Below are positions 43,426 to 51,815 of a stretch of 64,000 nt of DNA, one piece after another (position 1 is the stretch's first letter; the number at the start of each line of letters is the position of its first letter). The notes under the pieces were generated by a model, which did no database searches, was not told the DNA's origin, and saw only the letters and a list, made by a program, of their open reading frames with translations. This stretch comes from JACOMY01 sp046233115. Lineage in GTDB: Bacteria; Pseudomonadota; Alphaproteobacteria; Kiloniellales; JACOMY01. The stretch spans positions 124,001-188,000 of the forward strand of contig JBJXHM010000010.1 of assembly GCA_046233115.1 (NCBI GenBank), written 5' to 3'. The translations under genes and the position numbers were made by a program.

Positions 43426-44721
43426 TCAGCCGCCCGGCGAACGCTCGGCGATCTCCGCTCGCAAGCGCTCCGCCTCGTCCTGCAGCGACCGGCGGTCGGC
43501 CTGCAGCATCAGCGTGCTCTCGCCGGCCTCCAGCGTGCGCATGCGCAGTTCTTCGACGCCCGGCAGGTAGGCCGGATCGCAGCAGCGGGTCAGATCGACC
43601 AGCGCCTCCATGATCGTGGTCAGCACCTCGATCTGCTTGGCGCCGTCGCGCAGCACCGGCGGGAAGGCGCGCTTCAGCAGGCGGTCGAAATCGGGACGCT
43701 CCAGCTCTACCCGCCCGCGGGGGCAGAGGTTGGTCGGGAAGTCCTCAGGCGGTACGGTGGAGGCCCGGCAGAGCAGACTACCGAGGAACTGCACGCTGGT
43801 GATCGCCGTCTGCGGATCGTTGATGCCCGGCGAGAGTGCGCGGCAGGCGATCTCCGCCAGCAGCTCGATGCCCAGCAAGGGATCGGCGTTGTGGCTGCGC
43901 TCGAAGCCGATGACCACGCTCTGGACCAGGCGGCGCTCGGTCTCCTCCGCCTCCTCGTCCAGGCCGTAGACCTCCAGGAGGTTCTGCCTGGGATGGACAA
44001 AGGCCCCCTCGCGCGAATGCACCAGGATCGTCAGCTCCTTCTCCTCGGCGATCCGCTCCAGCAGGTCGAGGTCGATGTACTGGATATAGCCGGTCTCGTC
44101 GCTTCGCAGGGTCCTGGAGCGGCCCGCGCGCGTCACGGCCTCGGCCTGCTCACCGTCCTCGCTGGAGAGGTAGGCATCCAGCACCCGCGCGGCGTTGGCA
44201 TGGATCTTCTCGATCATGCGGTTCAGCTTCAGCGAGTTGGCGACATGGCCGATCCACTGGATGAAATACTTGATGACCGCCGCGACGTAGACCAGCGCGA
44301 CGCAGAAGGTGAGCGTGACCCCGACCCCGGTGGAGAAATCCAGCCCAAAGCTCAGCAGCGAGGCGATCGAGAAGACGAAGGTGGCAAGAAAGGTGCCGAG
44401 TGCGTTCTGGGTGACCGGGTCGGCCATAAGCTCCGGCACCGCACGCGGCGAAGCCTGGCCCGCCACCAGGCTCAGCACCAGCATCAGGACCGAGAGCGTC
44501 ACCGTGATCACGGTCAGCATGCTGCCGGCCGCGAGGTCGAGGAAGCCGCGCACGGTGGCGACGTCGATCTCCGGCAGCCAGGGCCAGTCGGAGGGCTCGA
44601 TCAGAGAGTCCACCAGCGCCAGCGCCAGGGTCACCATCAGCGCGAAGAGCGAGCAGACCGCCGGCCGGAACCAGAGCGCACCCCCGATCTGGCCTATCGC
44701 GTATTTGAGCTCTGAGATCAT
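43426..44721 (-). CDS. DUF2254 membrane protein
   Basis: A 431-residue inner-membrane protein with four helices in the first 160 residues (LFALMVTLALALVDSLI; GSMLTVITVTLSVLMLVLSLVAG; LGTFLATFVFSIASLLSFG; VTLTFCVALVYVAAVIKYF). Diagnostic stretches are QASPRAVPELMADPVTQNALGTF and ALSPGINDPQTAITSVQFLGSLL. The C-terminal cytoplasmic part ends in a coiled coil. DUF2254 has no established function, though a channel-like role has been proposed for such layouts. It is divergent from the ferritin-like gene by 229 bases. Confidence 0.87.
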   Translation of the reverse strand: MISELKYAIGQIGGALWFRPAVCSLFALMVTLALALVDSLIEPSDWPWLPEIDVATVRGFLDLAAGSMLTVITVTLSVLMLVLSLVAGQASPRAVPELMADPVTQNALGTFLATFVFSIASLLSFGLDFSTGVGVTLTFCVALVYVAAVIKYFIQWIGHVANSLKLNRMIEKIHANAARVLDAYLSSEDGEQAEAVTRAGRSRTLRSDETGYIQYIDLDLLERIAEEKELTILVHSREGAFVHPRQNLLEVYGLDEEAEETERRLVQSVVIGFERSHNADPLLGIELLAEIACRALSPGINDPQTAITSVQFLGSLLCRASTVPPEDFPTNLCPRGRVELERPDFDRLLKRAFPPVLRDGAKQIEVLTTIMEALVDLTRCCDPAYLPGVEELRMRTLEAGESTLMLQADRRSLQDEAERLRAEIAERSPGG

Positions 44722-44950
44722 CGCCGCAACTCCCGCCGCTCGCCGGCAGACAGGCAAGCCTCGTGATGGTTCAAACATCACGGCAGCCGGGACAAAAGGC
44801 AAGCCACCCGGGCCTCCACACGGCCGACGACACCACCGATGGTTGGACTCACCCCTTGCCGCCCTTGGCCGTTTGCGCCAGGTACTGCTATGAGGACAGC
44901 CTCAACGACCCGCCCTCAAGGCAGTTCGACAGTTTGGTGAGGAGACTAGA

Positions 44951-45247
44951 ATGGTAGCCGCAAGCGCCTCTTTGCACGCCCCCCGCGAACGTCTCTCGAA
45001 GGAGACCCTACACCTCCATCACGCGCTGGTGTCGCTGATGGAAGAGCTGGAGGCGGTGGATTGGTACCGCCAGCGCGCCGACGACTGCGACGATCCCGAG
45101 CTCAAGGAGATCCTGCTGCACAACATGCGCGAGGAGATGGAGCACGCCGCCATGGTGCTGGAGTGGATCCGGCGCAACGACGCGGACTTCGAGGGCATGC
45201 TGAAGGAGTTTCTCTTCAAGGACGGCGTGATCTCCGACCACCACTAG
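44951..45247 (+). CDS. EncFtn-type ferritin-like protein lacking an encapsulin-targeting tail
   Basis: A 98-residue two-helix ferroxidase closely resembling the encapsulated ferritin (EncFtn) of Rhodospirillum rubrum. The metal-site residues fall at the same numbers: E31, E32, E34, W38 and Y39 in MEELEAVDWY, and E61, E62 and H65 in REEMEHAAMVLEW. EncFtn assembles as ring-shaped decamers that form the ferroxidase site between subunits. Usual EncFtn proteins continue with a linker and a C-terminal cargo peptide (LGIGxLK type) for the encapsulin shell; this one stops at KDGVISDHH. GAGGAG lies 6 bases before the ATG. No encapsulin shell gene is present in the window. Confidence 0.88.
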   Translation: MVAASASLHAPRERLSKETLHLHHALVSLMEELEAVDWYRQRADDCDDPELKEILLHNMREEMEHAAMVLEWIRRNDADFEGMLKEFLFKDGVISDHH

Positions 45248-45262
45248 GTTGGATTGCGAGTT

Positions 45263-45289
45263 CCCGGCGGTCCCAAGGGGCCGCCCGGG
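45263..45289. terminator. GC-rich hairpin between convergent genes
   Basis: CCCGGCGGTCCC at 45263-45274 pairs with the GGGGCCGCCCGGG stretch ending at 45289, giving about a 12-bp stem with one bulge and one G-U pair. There is no T-tract. It lies exactly between the ferritin-like gene and the MFS stop, so it probably serves both. Confidence 0.5.
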
Positions 45290-45291
45290 GA

Positions 45292-46638
45292 TCACGCCTG
45301 CACGTTCTTCAGGGCCATCGCCATGGCCGCACCGGCCAGCGCCAGGACGGCAAGCACGGCGATGCCGATCTCCAGCCCGAAGCCCAGCAGCAGGCCGGTG
45401 AGCCCGCCGATCGCCAGCAGCAGCAAGCCGATGAGGGTGTTGCTGAGCGCGACGTAGTCGGCCTTTCGGTCGCCGCCCGCCAGGTCGACGATATGGGTCT
45501 TGCGCCCGATCCTGACGCCGGCATGCGAGACCCCCAGCACGTAGAGCACCACGGCATAGAAGTAGATCGACTGGCGCAGCTCGGGCGCCAGGTTGAGGGC
45601 CGCCAGCACCAGCAGGCCCAGCAGGCCGGCCAGCAGCGCGGCCAGGCTCATGGTCAGCCGGCTGGAGCGGTCGGCCAGCCGCCCCCAGATCGCCGAGGTG
45701 GAGACGCTGGCCAGCGCCGTCGCCAGCAACAGCCAGCCGAGCCCGCTGAGCGCACCACCGGCCTCGCGCAGCGCCAGGCTGGAGTAGACCGGCCCGAACA
45801 GCGCGGTCGAGATCATCAGGGTGCGGGCCAGCAGGAACTTCTGCAGCTCCCGGTCCTTCAGCAGCAGGGCCGACTGGTCGGCGATCAGATCCTTGATGCC
45901 GCGCCCGCCGTCGGTGGCGCCGGGTACCTCGTCGATGGTCCAGTAGACCAGCGCCGCCAGCCCCCAGGAAACCCCGGCCGCCAGCAGCAGGACATAGAGC
46001 AGCCACTCGGGCCGGGCCGCGTCGGGGCTCAGCACCAGGTAGAGCCCGACGCCGGCGGCGACCAGGCCGGAGGCAGTGGCGGCATAGCCGCTGACCCGGC
46101 CACGCTGGCCCTTGGAGACGGTCTTGCCCAGGGTGTCCTTGGCCGCGATCGAGGCGACGCCCCGGGCCAGGCTGAAGATCGTCAGCAGCACCACGATGGT
46201 CCAGCCGGCCGCGGCCCCCTCCAGCCCGGTGAGCGCAGCCAGGCCGATGAGGGCGATGGCGGCACCCTCGACCAGGCTACTGACCGCCCAGAAGCCCTTG
46301 CGTACGGCAAAGCGGCGGATGTAGCCGCCGACCAGGATCTGCGGCAGCAGCGCCAAGGATTCCCGAATCGGCACCAGTAGGCCGATCACGAAGGCCGGCG
46401 CGCCGACCGCACCGATCAGCCAGGGCAGCACCACCTTGGGATCGGCCAGCACGTCGCCGGTCTTGCTCAGGGCCTGCGAGACCACCTGGCGCAGGAAGTT
46501 GCCCGGCTGCAGGCTGCACTGGCTGTCTGGAATGTCCCGGCAGAGGCGGGCCTCGTCCTCGCCAATGGCGAGGCCATAGAGCCGTTCGGTGAGACCGGCT
46601 TGGTTCGGCTGGGGGCTCTGCCCCGTGGCAGCGCTCAT
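45292..46638 (-). CDS. MFS transporter
   Basis: A 448-residue membrane protein with about 11-12 helices after a soluble N-terminus of about 50 residues. It carries the MFS loop pattern WGRLADRSSRLTMSLAALLAG between helices of the second half, and RESLALLPQILVGGYIRRFAVRKGFW in the first half. The domain context (IFSLARGVASIAAKDTLGKTVSKGQRGRVSGYAATASG) resembles a conserved proteobacterial MFS subgroup of unknown substrate. It is convergent with the ferritin-like gene across the hairpin at 45263-45289. Confidence 0.83.
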   Translation of the reverse strand: MSAATGQSPQPNQAGLTERLYGLAIGEDEARLCRDIPDSQCSLQPGNFLRQVVSQALSKTGDVLADPKVVLPWLIGAVGAPAFVIGLLVPIRESLALLPQILVGGYIRRFAVRKGFWAVSSLVEGAAIALIGLAALTGLEGAAAGWTIVVLLTIFSLARGVASIAAKDTLGKTVSKGQRGRVSGYAATASGLVAAGVGLYLVLSPDAARPEWLLYVLLLAAGVSWGLAALVYWTIDEVPGATDGGRGIKDLIADQSALLLKDRELQKFLLARTLMISTALFGPVYSSLALREAGGALSGLGWLLLATALASVSTSAIWGRLADRSSRLTMSLAALLAGLLGLLVLAALNLAPELRQSIYFYAVVLYVLGVSHAGVRIGRKTHIVDLAGGDRKADYVALSNTLIGLLLLAIGGLTGLLLGFGLEIGIAVLAVLALAGAAMAMALKNVQA

Positions 46639-46720
46639 GATCTCCCGTCCCCCGCGAATGCACGACCGCCTCAGTTAGACCCAAGGCTCTCTGCCACGGC
46701 AACCGCTTTTCCCGGTGCGC

Positions 46721-47206
46721 TCAGTAGGGCGTCCCGTCCTTGCGGGTGAAGCGCCACCTGCCGTCCTCGCCCATCACCGCCTGGATATCGTCTCGGGGAT
46801 AGGACCCGGCGTCACCGGCCGTGCGGTCGCCGATCTCAAGATAGCGCACCGGCGCGTCGCTGCGGTTTTCCAGTTGGTGCGCGCTGCCGCCGGCGGGAAA
46901 GCCGGCGCACATGCCGGGGCCAAGCTCCAGCTCGTCGGTCTCGGTGACCAGGGTCGGCCGGCCCTCCAGGACATAGACGAACTCGTCCTGCTTGCTGTGG
47001 CTATGCAGCAGCGCGGAGATCCCGCCCGGCGCCAGCTCAGTCAGGTTGACGCCAAAGTTGGCAAGGCCGAAGAGGTCGCCCAGCGGCCGCTTGATCCGCT
47101 GCGCCATGCGGCTGGCGAAGGGCTCCGGGTAGTTGGAGGGCTTGGTCCGCGCCGCGGCCTCGGCCGCAAGGATCGCGATCGGGGGCTCGTCTGCTTGGTC
47201 TGCCAT
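46721..47206 (-). CDS. cupin-domain protein
   Basis: A 161-residue single cupin. Motif 1 is SALLHSHSKQDEFVYVLEGRPTLVTETDELELGPGMCAGFPAG, with H, H and E metal ligands. Motif 2 is SAHQLENRSDAPVRYLEIGDR, with the fourth histidine. Such small cupins include metal-dependent isomerases and dioxygenases acting on sugars or organic acids; the reaction is not known. The 82-base gap to the MFS gene and the 132-base gap upstream suggest separate transcription. Confidence 0.85.
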   Translation of the reverse strand: MADQADEPPIAILAAEAAARTKPSNYPEPFASRMAQRIKRPLGDLFGLANFGVNLTELAPGGISALLHSHSKQDEFVYVLEGRPTLVTETDELELGPGMCAGFPAGGSAHQLENRSDAPVRYLEIGDRTAGDAGSYPRDDIQAVMGEDGRWRFTRKDGTPY

Positions 47207-47338
47207 AGCATCTCTCCTTGGCTCAGCGGCACGCCGAAAGGGCTGCCGAGCCTAGCTATAGGCCAGGGGCGCAGCCCCACACCAGTGACGCGGCGGCAGA
47301 GATGCTTGCCGGCCGCTCCGCTTGACAGCCCGTGGGCC

Positions 47339-48100
47339 TCAAGCCTCCAGCGCCTCCGGGGCATGGCCCCAGGAGAGGATGCGCTGCGACAGTGCCTGGG
47401 CGGTCAGCGCCTCTGTCGAGAGGGTCTCGACCGTGCGCCCGCCGGAGAGAATGGTCACCCGGTCAGCGACGGAGACCACGTCGTTCATGTTATGGCTGAC
47501 CAGGATCACGGTGACGCCGGTCTCCTTGAGCTGGCGGATCAGGCGCAGCACCTGCTCGGTCTCGCGCACGCCGAGTGCTGCGGTCGGCTCATCCATCACG
47601 ATGATCTCGGCCTTCCAGCGCAAGGCTCGGCAGATCGCCACCGCCTGGCGCTGCCCGCCGGAGAGCGAGTCGACCGGCGCCCGCATGTCCTTCAGCGGCG
47701 AGCCCAGTCGCCCGAGGAAGCCCAGCGACTGGCGGATCATCTCGGCCCGGTCCAGCACGCCGATGCCCAGCACCCGACGCACCAGCTCGGAACCCATGAA
47801 GATGTTCTGGTAGATCGTCATCCTGGGCGCCAGGCCCAGGTCCTGGTGGATGGTGGCGATCCCGGCGGCGAGCGCGTCGTGCGGCGTGGCGAAGGCGCAG
47901 GGCCGGCCACGCACCTGGATCTCACCGCCGTCCGGCCGCTCCACGCCGGCGATCAGCTTGATCAGGGTCGACTTGCCGGCGCCGTTGTCGCCGCAGACCG
48001 CATGGATCTCGCCGGCCCCCACCGCCAGTTCGCCGGCGCGCAAGGCCTGGACCGCGCCATAGGCCTTGCGCGCCGCGCGGACGCTCAGGATCTCCGCCAT
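47339..48100 (-). CDS. sugar ABC transporter ATP-binding protein (single-domain, FrcA-like)
   Basis: A 253-residue ABC ATPase. Walker A is CGDNGAGKST, the Q-loop GIATIHQDLGLAPRMTIYQNIFMG, the signature DSLSGGQRQAVAICRALRW, Walker B IIVMDEPTAALG and the switch histidine ILVSHN. It is the single-domain form of the CUT2 (ribose/fructose-type) importers, not the usual 500-residue fusion. ATG 48100 is assumed; GTG 48103 directly before it is possible. It is the last gene of the operon with the kinase, permease and binding protein. Confidence 0.92.
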   Translation of the reverse strand: MAEILSVRAARKAYGAVQALRAGELAVGAGEIHAVCGDNGAGKSTLIKLIAGVERPDGGEIQVRGRPCAFATPHDALAAGIATIHQDLGLAPRMTIYQNIFMGSELVRRVLGIGVLDRAEMIRQSLGFLGRLGSPLKDMRAPVDSLSGGQRQAVAICRALRWKAEIIVMDEPTAALGVRETEQVLRLIRQLKETGVTVILVSHNMNDVVSVADRVTILSGGRTVETLSTEALTAQALSQRILSWGHAPEALEA

Positions 48101-48131
48101 CACGAGGGCGTCGCCGCCAGGCGCAATCCCA

Positions 48132-49076
48132 TTACTCCAGGAACTCGGCCACGTTGGACTGGTCCACCAGGTCGGCGCTCATGAAGAGGTAGGGACCGGT
48201 GGTGACCGTCGCCTTGTCCTGGCCCTGGACCGCGATCAGGTCCATGGCGTCGACCGCAGCCTCGCCCATGGCCTCGAAGGGAATGGCGACGGTGGCCATC
48301 AGCATGGAGTCGGGCGAGGCGATGCGGCGGTAGCTCTCCGCGCCGCCGTCGATCGAGACCAGCACCACGTCGCCCTTCTGCATGCCCTGCTCTTTCAGGA
48401 TGTCGTCGATGATGAAGGCCTGGCCATCGAAGGAGGCCCAGATCCCCTGGAAGTCGCCGGCGTTCTGCAGGATCAGCGCGCTCATGCCGTTGCGCACGTC
48501 GTCGCGCCAGCTCTTGGTCCGCGCCATGGAATGGCTGCCGACCTCCTGGACGCCGGTGTTCTCGCTCATCACCACGTCCAGGATCTTACCGCGGATGCGG
48601 GTGCCGACGTTGCTCTCGAAGCGCTCGGTCAGGATCGAGCCCTGATAGCCGAGCTGGCCCAGGAGGTAGAGCGCGGCATCGGCGCCCACCGCGTACTCGT
48701 TCACCTGGATGTCGAAGAGGGTGTAGGGGCTGGCGCCGCTCATCACCGTGATGACCGGGATGCCGGCCTCCTTGGCGGCCTGGAGCTGGCCCTCGAACTG
48801 CACCGGCTTGGACATTGCCAGCACGATGCCGTCGACGCCGCGCTGGATCAGGTTGTCGATCTGCTCGGCGTGGGTCGGAAGCGTACCGTTGGAGTTCAGC
48901 ACGGTGACGTCCCAGCCCCGCTCCTCGGCCGCGGCCTTGGCTGCGTTGGCGACGCGGGCATGGGTCTCAGACGACATCTGGAAGGCGACCACGCCCAGCT
49001 CGAAGGCCTGGGCCGTAGCGGCCTGGCCGATCACGAAGGCGGCGGCCAGGGCCGCCAGCAGCGCACTGCGTTTCAT
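48132..49076 (-). CDS. sugar ABC transporter substrate-binding protein (CUT2 family)
   Basis: A 314-residue periplasmic protein of the ribose-binding (Peripla_BP_4) type, with a signal peptide (MKRSALLAALAAAFVIGQAATAQA). Characteristic stretches are NSNGTLPTHAEQIDNLIQRGVDGIVLAMSKP, GIPVITVMSGASPYTLFDIQVNEYAVGADAALYL and FQGIWASFDGQAFIIDDILKEQG. It probably delivers a pentose, polyol or related sugar; the ligand cannot be named. It lies between the permease (53-base gap) and the ATPase (31-base gap). Confidence 0.92.
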   Translation of the reverse strand: MKRSALLAALAAAFVIGQAATAQAFELGVVAFQMSSETHARVANAAKAAAEERGWDVTVLNSNGTLPTHAEQIDNLIQRGVDGIVLAMSKPVQFEGQLQAAKEAGIPVITVMSGASPYTLFDIQVNEYAVGADAALYLLGQLGYQGSILTERFESNVGTRIRGKILDVVMSENTGVQEVGSHSMARTKSWRDDVRNGMSALILQNAGDFQGIWASFDGQAFIIDDILKEQGMQKGDVVLVSIDGGAESYRRIASPDSMLMATVAIPFEAMGEAAVDAMDLIAVQGQDKATVTTGPYLFMSADLVDQSNVAEFLE

Positions 49077-49129
49077 GGTGAGATGCTCCCCTCACTTGCC
49101 ATAGGGTGACGGGCCGTCGTCCCGGCGGG

Positions 49130-50110
49130 TCAGACCGAGAAGGCGGCCTCCTTGAGAACGCTGGCCGAGACGCTGACCGAGGCGATCATGATCAGTCCCA
49201 GCACGATTTCCTGAAGGTAATAGGGCGCGCCCAGAAGTACGAGCCCGTTGTCCAGCACCGCGATGATCAGCGCGCCGGCGAAGGTGCCGGCGATGTTGGG
49301 CCGACCCGGCTCGAACATGGTCATGCCCAGCAGCACCGCGGCGATGCCGTTCAGCAGGTAGTCGCCGGCCATCTGCGGCGCCGCGGAGCTGAGGTTTGCG
49401 ACCAGCAGCACCGCGGCGATGCCGGCAGCGAAGCCCGAGAGGCTGAGCCCCAGCAGCTTCATCCGCGCGGTGGCGATGCCGGCCCTGTGCGCCGCCCCGC
49501 GCGCCTCGCCGGTGGCCAGCATGTGCACGCCGAGCCGGGTCATCTTGCTGAGGAACCAGGCCAGCAGCACCACGCCGGCCATGAACAGCACCAGCACCGG
49601 CACGCCGGCCAGGCTGCCGCGGGCCAGCGCCAGGAAGGACTGCGGCCAGCGGCCGACGAAGGCCACGCCCTCGGTGATCATGAAGGCGAGCCCGCTGGCG
49701 ATCGCCGCCGTGCCGAGGGTGGCGATCAACGAGGGCACCTTCAGCCTGGTTACCAGCAGGCCGTTGCCGACCCCGCCCAGGGTCGCCACCGCCAGCCCGG
49801 CCAGCGCCGCCAGTGGCCAGGCCAGTTCGGCATAGACCAGTCCGCCGGTCACCACCGCGCCCAGGCTGCAGAGGTTGGCGAAGGAGAGGTCCAGCTCGGC
49901 GGTGATCAGCGCGAAGGTGAAGCCAACCGCCAGGATGGTCAGCACGCTGGCGTGCTTCAGCACGTTCAGGAGGTTGGCGCCGGAAGCGAAGTTGCGGGCG
50001 AAGAGCAGCAGGACGACGAGGACCGCCAGGCCCGCCAGCAAGGTCCCGTACCTGGCCACCAGATCTCTCATCGCGATCGACTTTCCCCTCTCCAGCACCG
50101 CGCTGCTCAT
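49130..50110 (-). CDS. sugar ABC transporter permease (CUT2 family)
   Basis: A 326-residue BPD_transp_2 permease with about nine hydrophobic segments. The family motif is seen in HASVLTILAVGFTFALITAELDLSFANLCSLGAVVTGGLVYA. Others are RLKVPSLIATLGTAAIASGLAF and AGDYLLNGIAAVLLGMTMFEPGRPNIAGTFAGALIIAVLDNGLVLLG. The start overlaps the kinase stop (ATGA), showing that kinase and transporter are made together. Confidence 0.92.
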   Translation of the reverse strand: MSSAVLERGKSIAMRDLVARYGTLLAGLAVLVVLLLFARNFASGANLLNVLKHASVLTILAVGFTFALITAELDLSFANLCSLGAVVTGGLVYAELAWPLAALAGLAVATLGGVGNGLLVTRLKVPSLIATLGTAAIASGLAFMITEGVAFVGRWPQSFLALARGSLAGVPVLVLFMAGVVLLAWFLSKMTRLGVHMLATGEARGAAHRAGIATARMKLLGLSLSGFAAGIAAVLLVANLSSAAPQMAGDYLLNGIAAVLLGMTMFEPGRPNIAGTFAGALIIAVLDNGLVLLGAPYYLQEIVLGLIMIASVSVSASVLKEAAFSV

Positions 50111-51603
50111 GATGCCACCCGCGGCGGATGCGCGGCGCCGATCCCAACCAGCCGGTGCGAGGCCTCTGCCAAAGCCGGCTGGGTGTCAAGGAAGAGCTGG
50201 TAGAGTGCATCCAGGCGCGGCTGCTCCGACCGATCGGGCCGCACCTCGCGCAGGCTGCCAGCGGCGATCGCGGACGCCAGGTCAGGCGCCTCGCCCAGAC
50301 CGACGCGCGCCACGGCGCGGCAGCCGGCCAGCCCCATCTCCGCCTGGTCGGAGACCAGCAGGCTGCGGCCGAGGCTGCTGGCGCGTAGACTGTTCCAGGC
50401 CGGGCTGCGGCTGCCGCCACCGGCGATCCTGATCGCCTCTGCCCTGCAGCCGGCCGCGGCCTCGGCGCGCTCCAGCACCAGCCGGTTGACGAAGCTCACC
50501 CCCTCCATCACCGCCCGGACCAGGTCACCCGGCCCGTGCCCGGCGCCCAGCCCCAGGAAGGAGGCGCGCAGGTCGCGGTCCCAGAAGGGCGTGCGCTCGC
50601 CCAGCAGGTAGGGGTGGAACAGCAGCGGCTGCGGCGCGGCCGGCTGCTGCAGCAGCGCCTCCAGGCGCCGGGCGAAGAGCTGCGGTCCCGGTGCCAGCCG
50701 CTCGACGATCCAGGTCAGCGCGTTGGCGCCGTTGAGGCCCGGCCCGCCGACGTGCCAGATGCCTTCGCCCCAGGGCAGGGTGATCAGCCCCTCGGCGGCG
50801 ACCTCGGCAGGGCTCATCAGCCCGAAGACCTCGGAAGAGCCGGAAATGCAGTAGGCCCGGCCCGGCTGCAGCGCCCCCAGCCCGGCCGCTGCCGCCCAGG
50901 TGTCGTTCGAGCCGCAGAAGACCCTGGCGCCGGCGATCCGGTCCAGCGGCGCCGGCAGGTCGGGAAGGATCTGGCCGACGGTCGCGGTCGGCGGGATCAG
51001 CCGCGGCAGGGGATCGTGCGAGAGCCCGGCCGCAGCGGCCAGCGACTCCGAACCGCCGGCCGTCGCCAGGGCCAACCAATGCTGCGAGATCGGGTCGGAA
51101 CAGGCGACCCCGGTGAGGCGCAGGTTGAGGTAGTCCTTCGGCTCCAGCAGCAGCCGCGCGTCCTCCCAGACCGCCGGCTCCTGACGCTGCAGCCAGAGCA
51201 GGCGCGCCAGGGGGTGGAAGGCGTTGAGGTTGCGCGCCTCGGGGTGCGCGGCCACCGCCGGCAAGGCGCGCGCGGCCTCTGCCGCCTCCTGTGCCCGCGA
51301 GTCACGAAAGCCGATCGCCGGGCGCAGCACCTCGAGCGCCGCGTCCAGCAGCACCTGGGTACGGGTGAAACCGCAGACGGCCAGAGCCCCGACCGTCCCG
51401 AAGGCCTCTGGCGCCTCGGCCGCCAGGGTCTCGGCGGCGGCGAGCAGTGCCTGCCACCAGACCACCGGTTGCTGCTCGGAACGGCCCTGCGCCTCCTCGA
51501 AAGCGAGCGGTTGGCTGGCGCTTGCCACGACCGCGCCGGCGGCATCGAACAGGCAGGCCTTCAGGGCCGAGCCGCCCAGGTCGATTGCCAGCACCGCCGC
51601 CAT
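50107..51603 (-). CDS. FGGY-family carbohydrate kinase
   Basis: A 498-residue kinase of the xylulokinase/glycerol-kinase superfamily. The N-terminal phosphate loop is VLAIDLGGSALKACLFDAAGAVVASA, the mid-motif AVCGFTRTQVLLDAALEVLRPAIGFRDSRAQ and the C-terminal ATP site AIRIAGGGSRSPAWNSLRASSLGRSLLV. It is the first gene of the sugar operon and presumably phosphorylates the sugar or polyol brought in by the transporter. Xylulose, ribulose and erythritol-type substrates all remain possible. Confidence 0.9.
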   Translation of the reverse strand: MAAVLAIDLGGSALKACLFDAAGAVVASASQPLAFEEAQGRSEQQPVVWWQALLAAAETLAAEAPEAFGTVGALAVCGFTRTQVLLDAALEVLRPAIGFRDSRAQEAAEAARALPAVAAHPEARNLNAFHPLARLLWLQRQEPAVWEDARLLLEPKDYLNLRLTGVACSDPISQHWLALATAGGSESLAAAAGLSHDPLPRLIPPTATVGQILPDLPAPLDRIAGARVFCGSNDTWAAAAGLGALQPGRAYCISGSSEVFGLMSPAEVAAEGLITLPWGEGIWHVGGPGLNGANALTWIVERLAPGPQLFARRLEALLQQPAAPQPLLFHPYLLGERTPFWDRDLRASFLGLGAGHGPGDLVRAVMEGVSFVNRLVLERAEAAAGCRAEAIRIAGGGSRSPAWNSLRASSLGRSLLVSDQAEMGLAGCRAVARVGLGEAPDLASAIAAGSLREVRPDRSEQPRLDALYQLFLDTQPALAEASHRLVGIGAAHPPRVAS

Positions 51604-51815
51604 GAAGATCCATCCTTCCGTCCCAATCGCCCCTCGAACCGCTCCACCGGCCGGGGTACCCTGCTTATCACGCGCCTCCGGCAGCCCTCAACGGCCTGCG
51701 GGGTCTCCACTCTGCCACATGGCCAGTGCCCTTGAGCCAAGGCCGCCAGCCGTGCCAGAGAAAGAGAGCCAGACGCCCCATTCCCTATTCAGAAAATCCC
51801 CTTCAAGGAGTGCGC

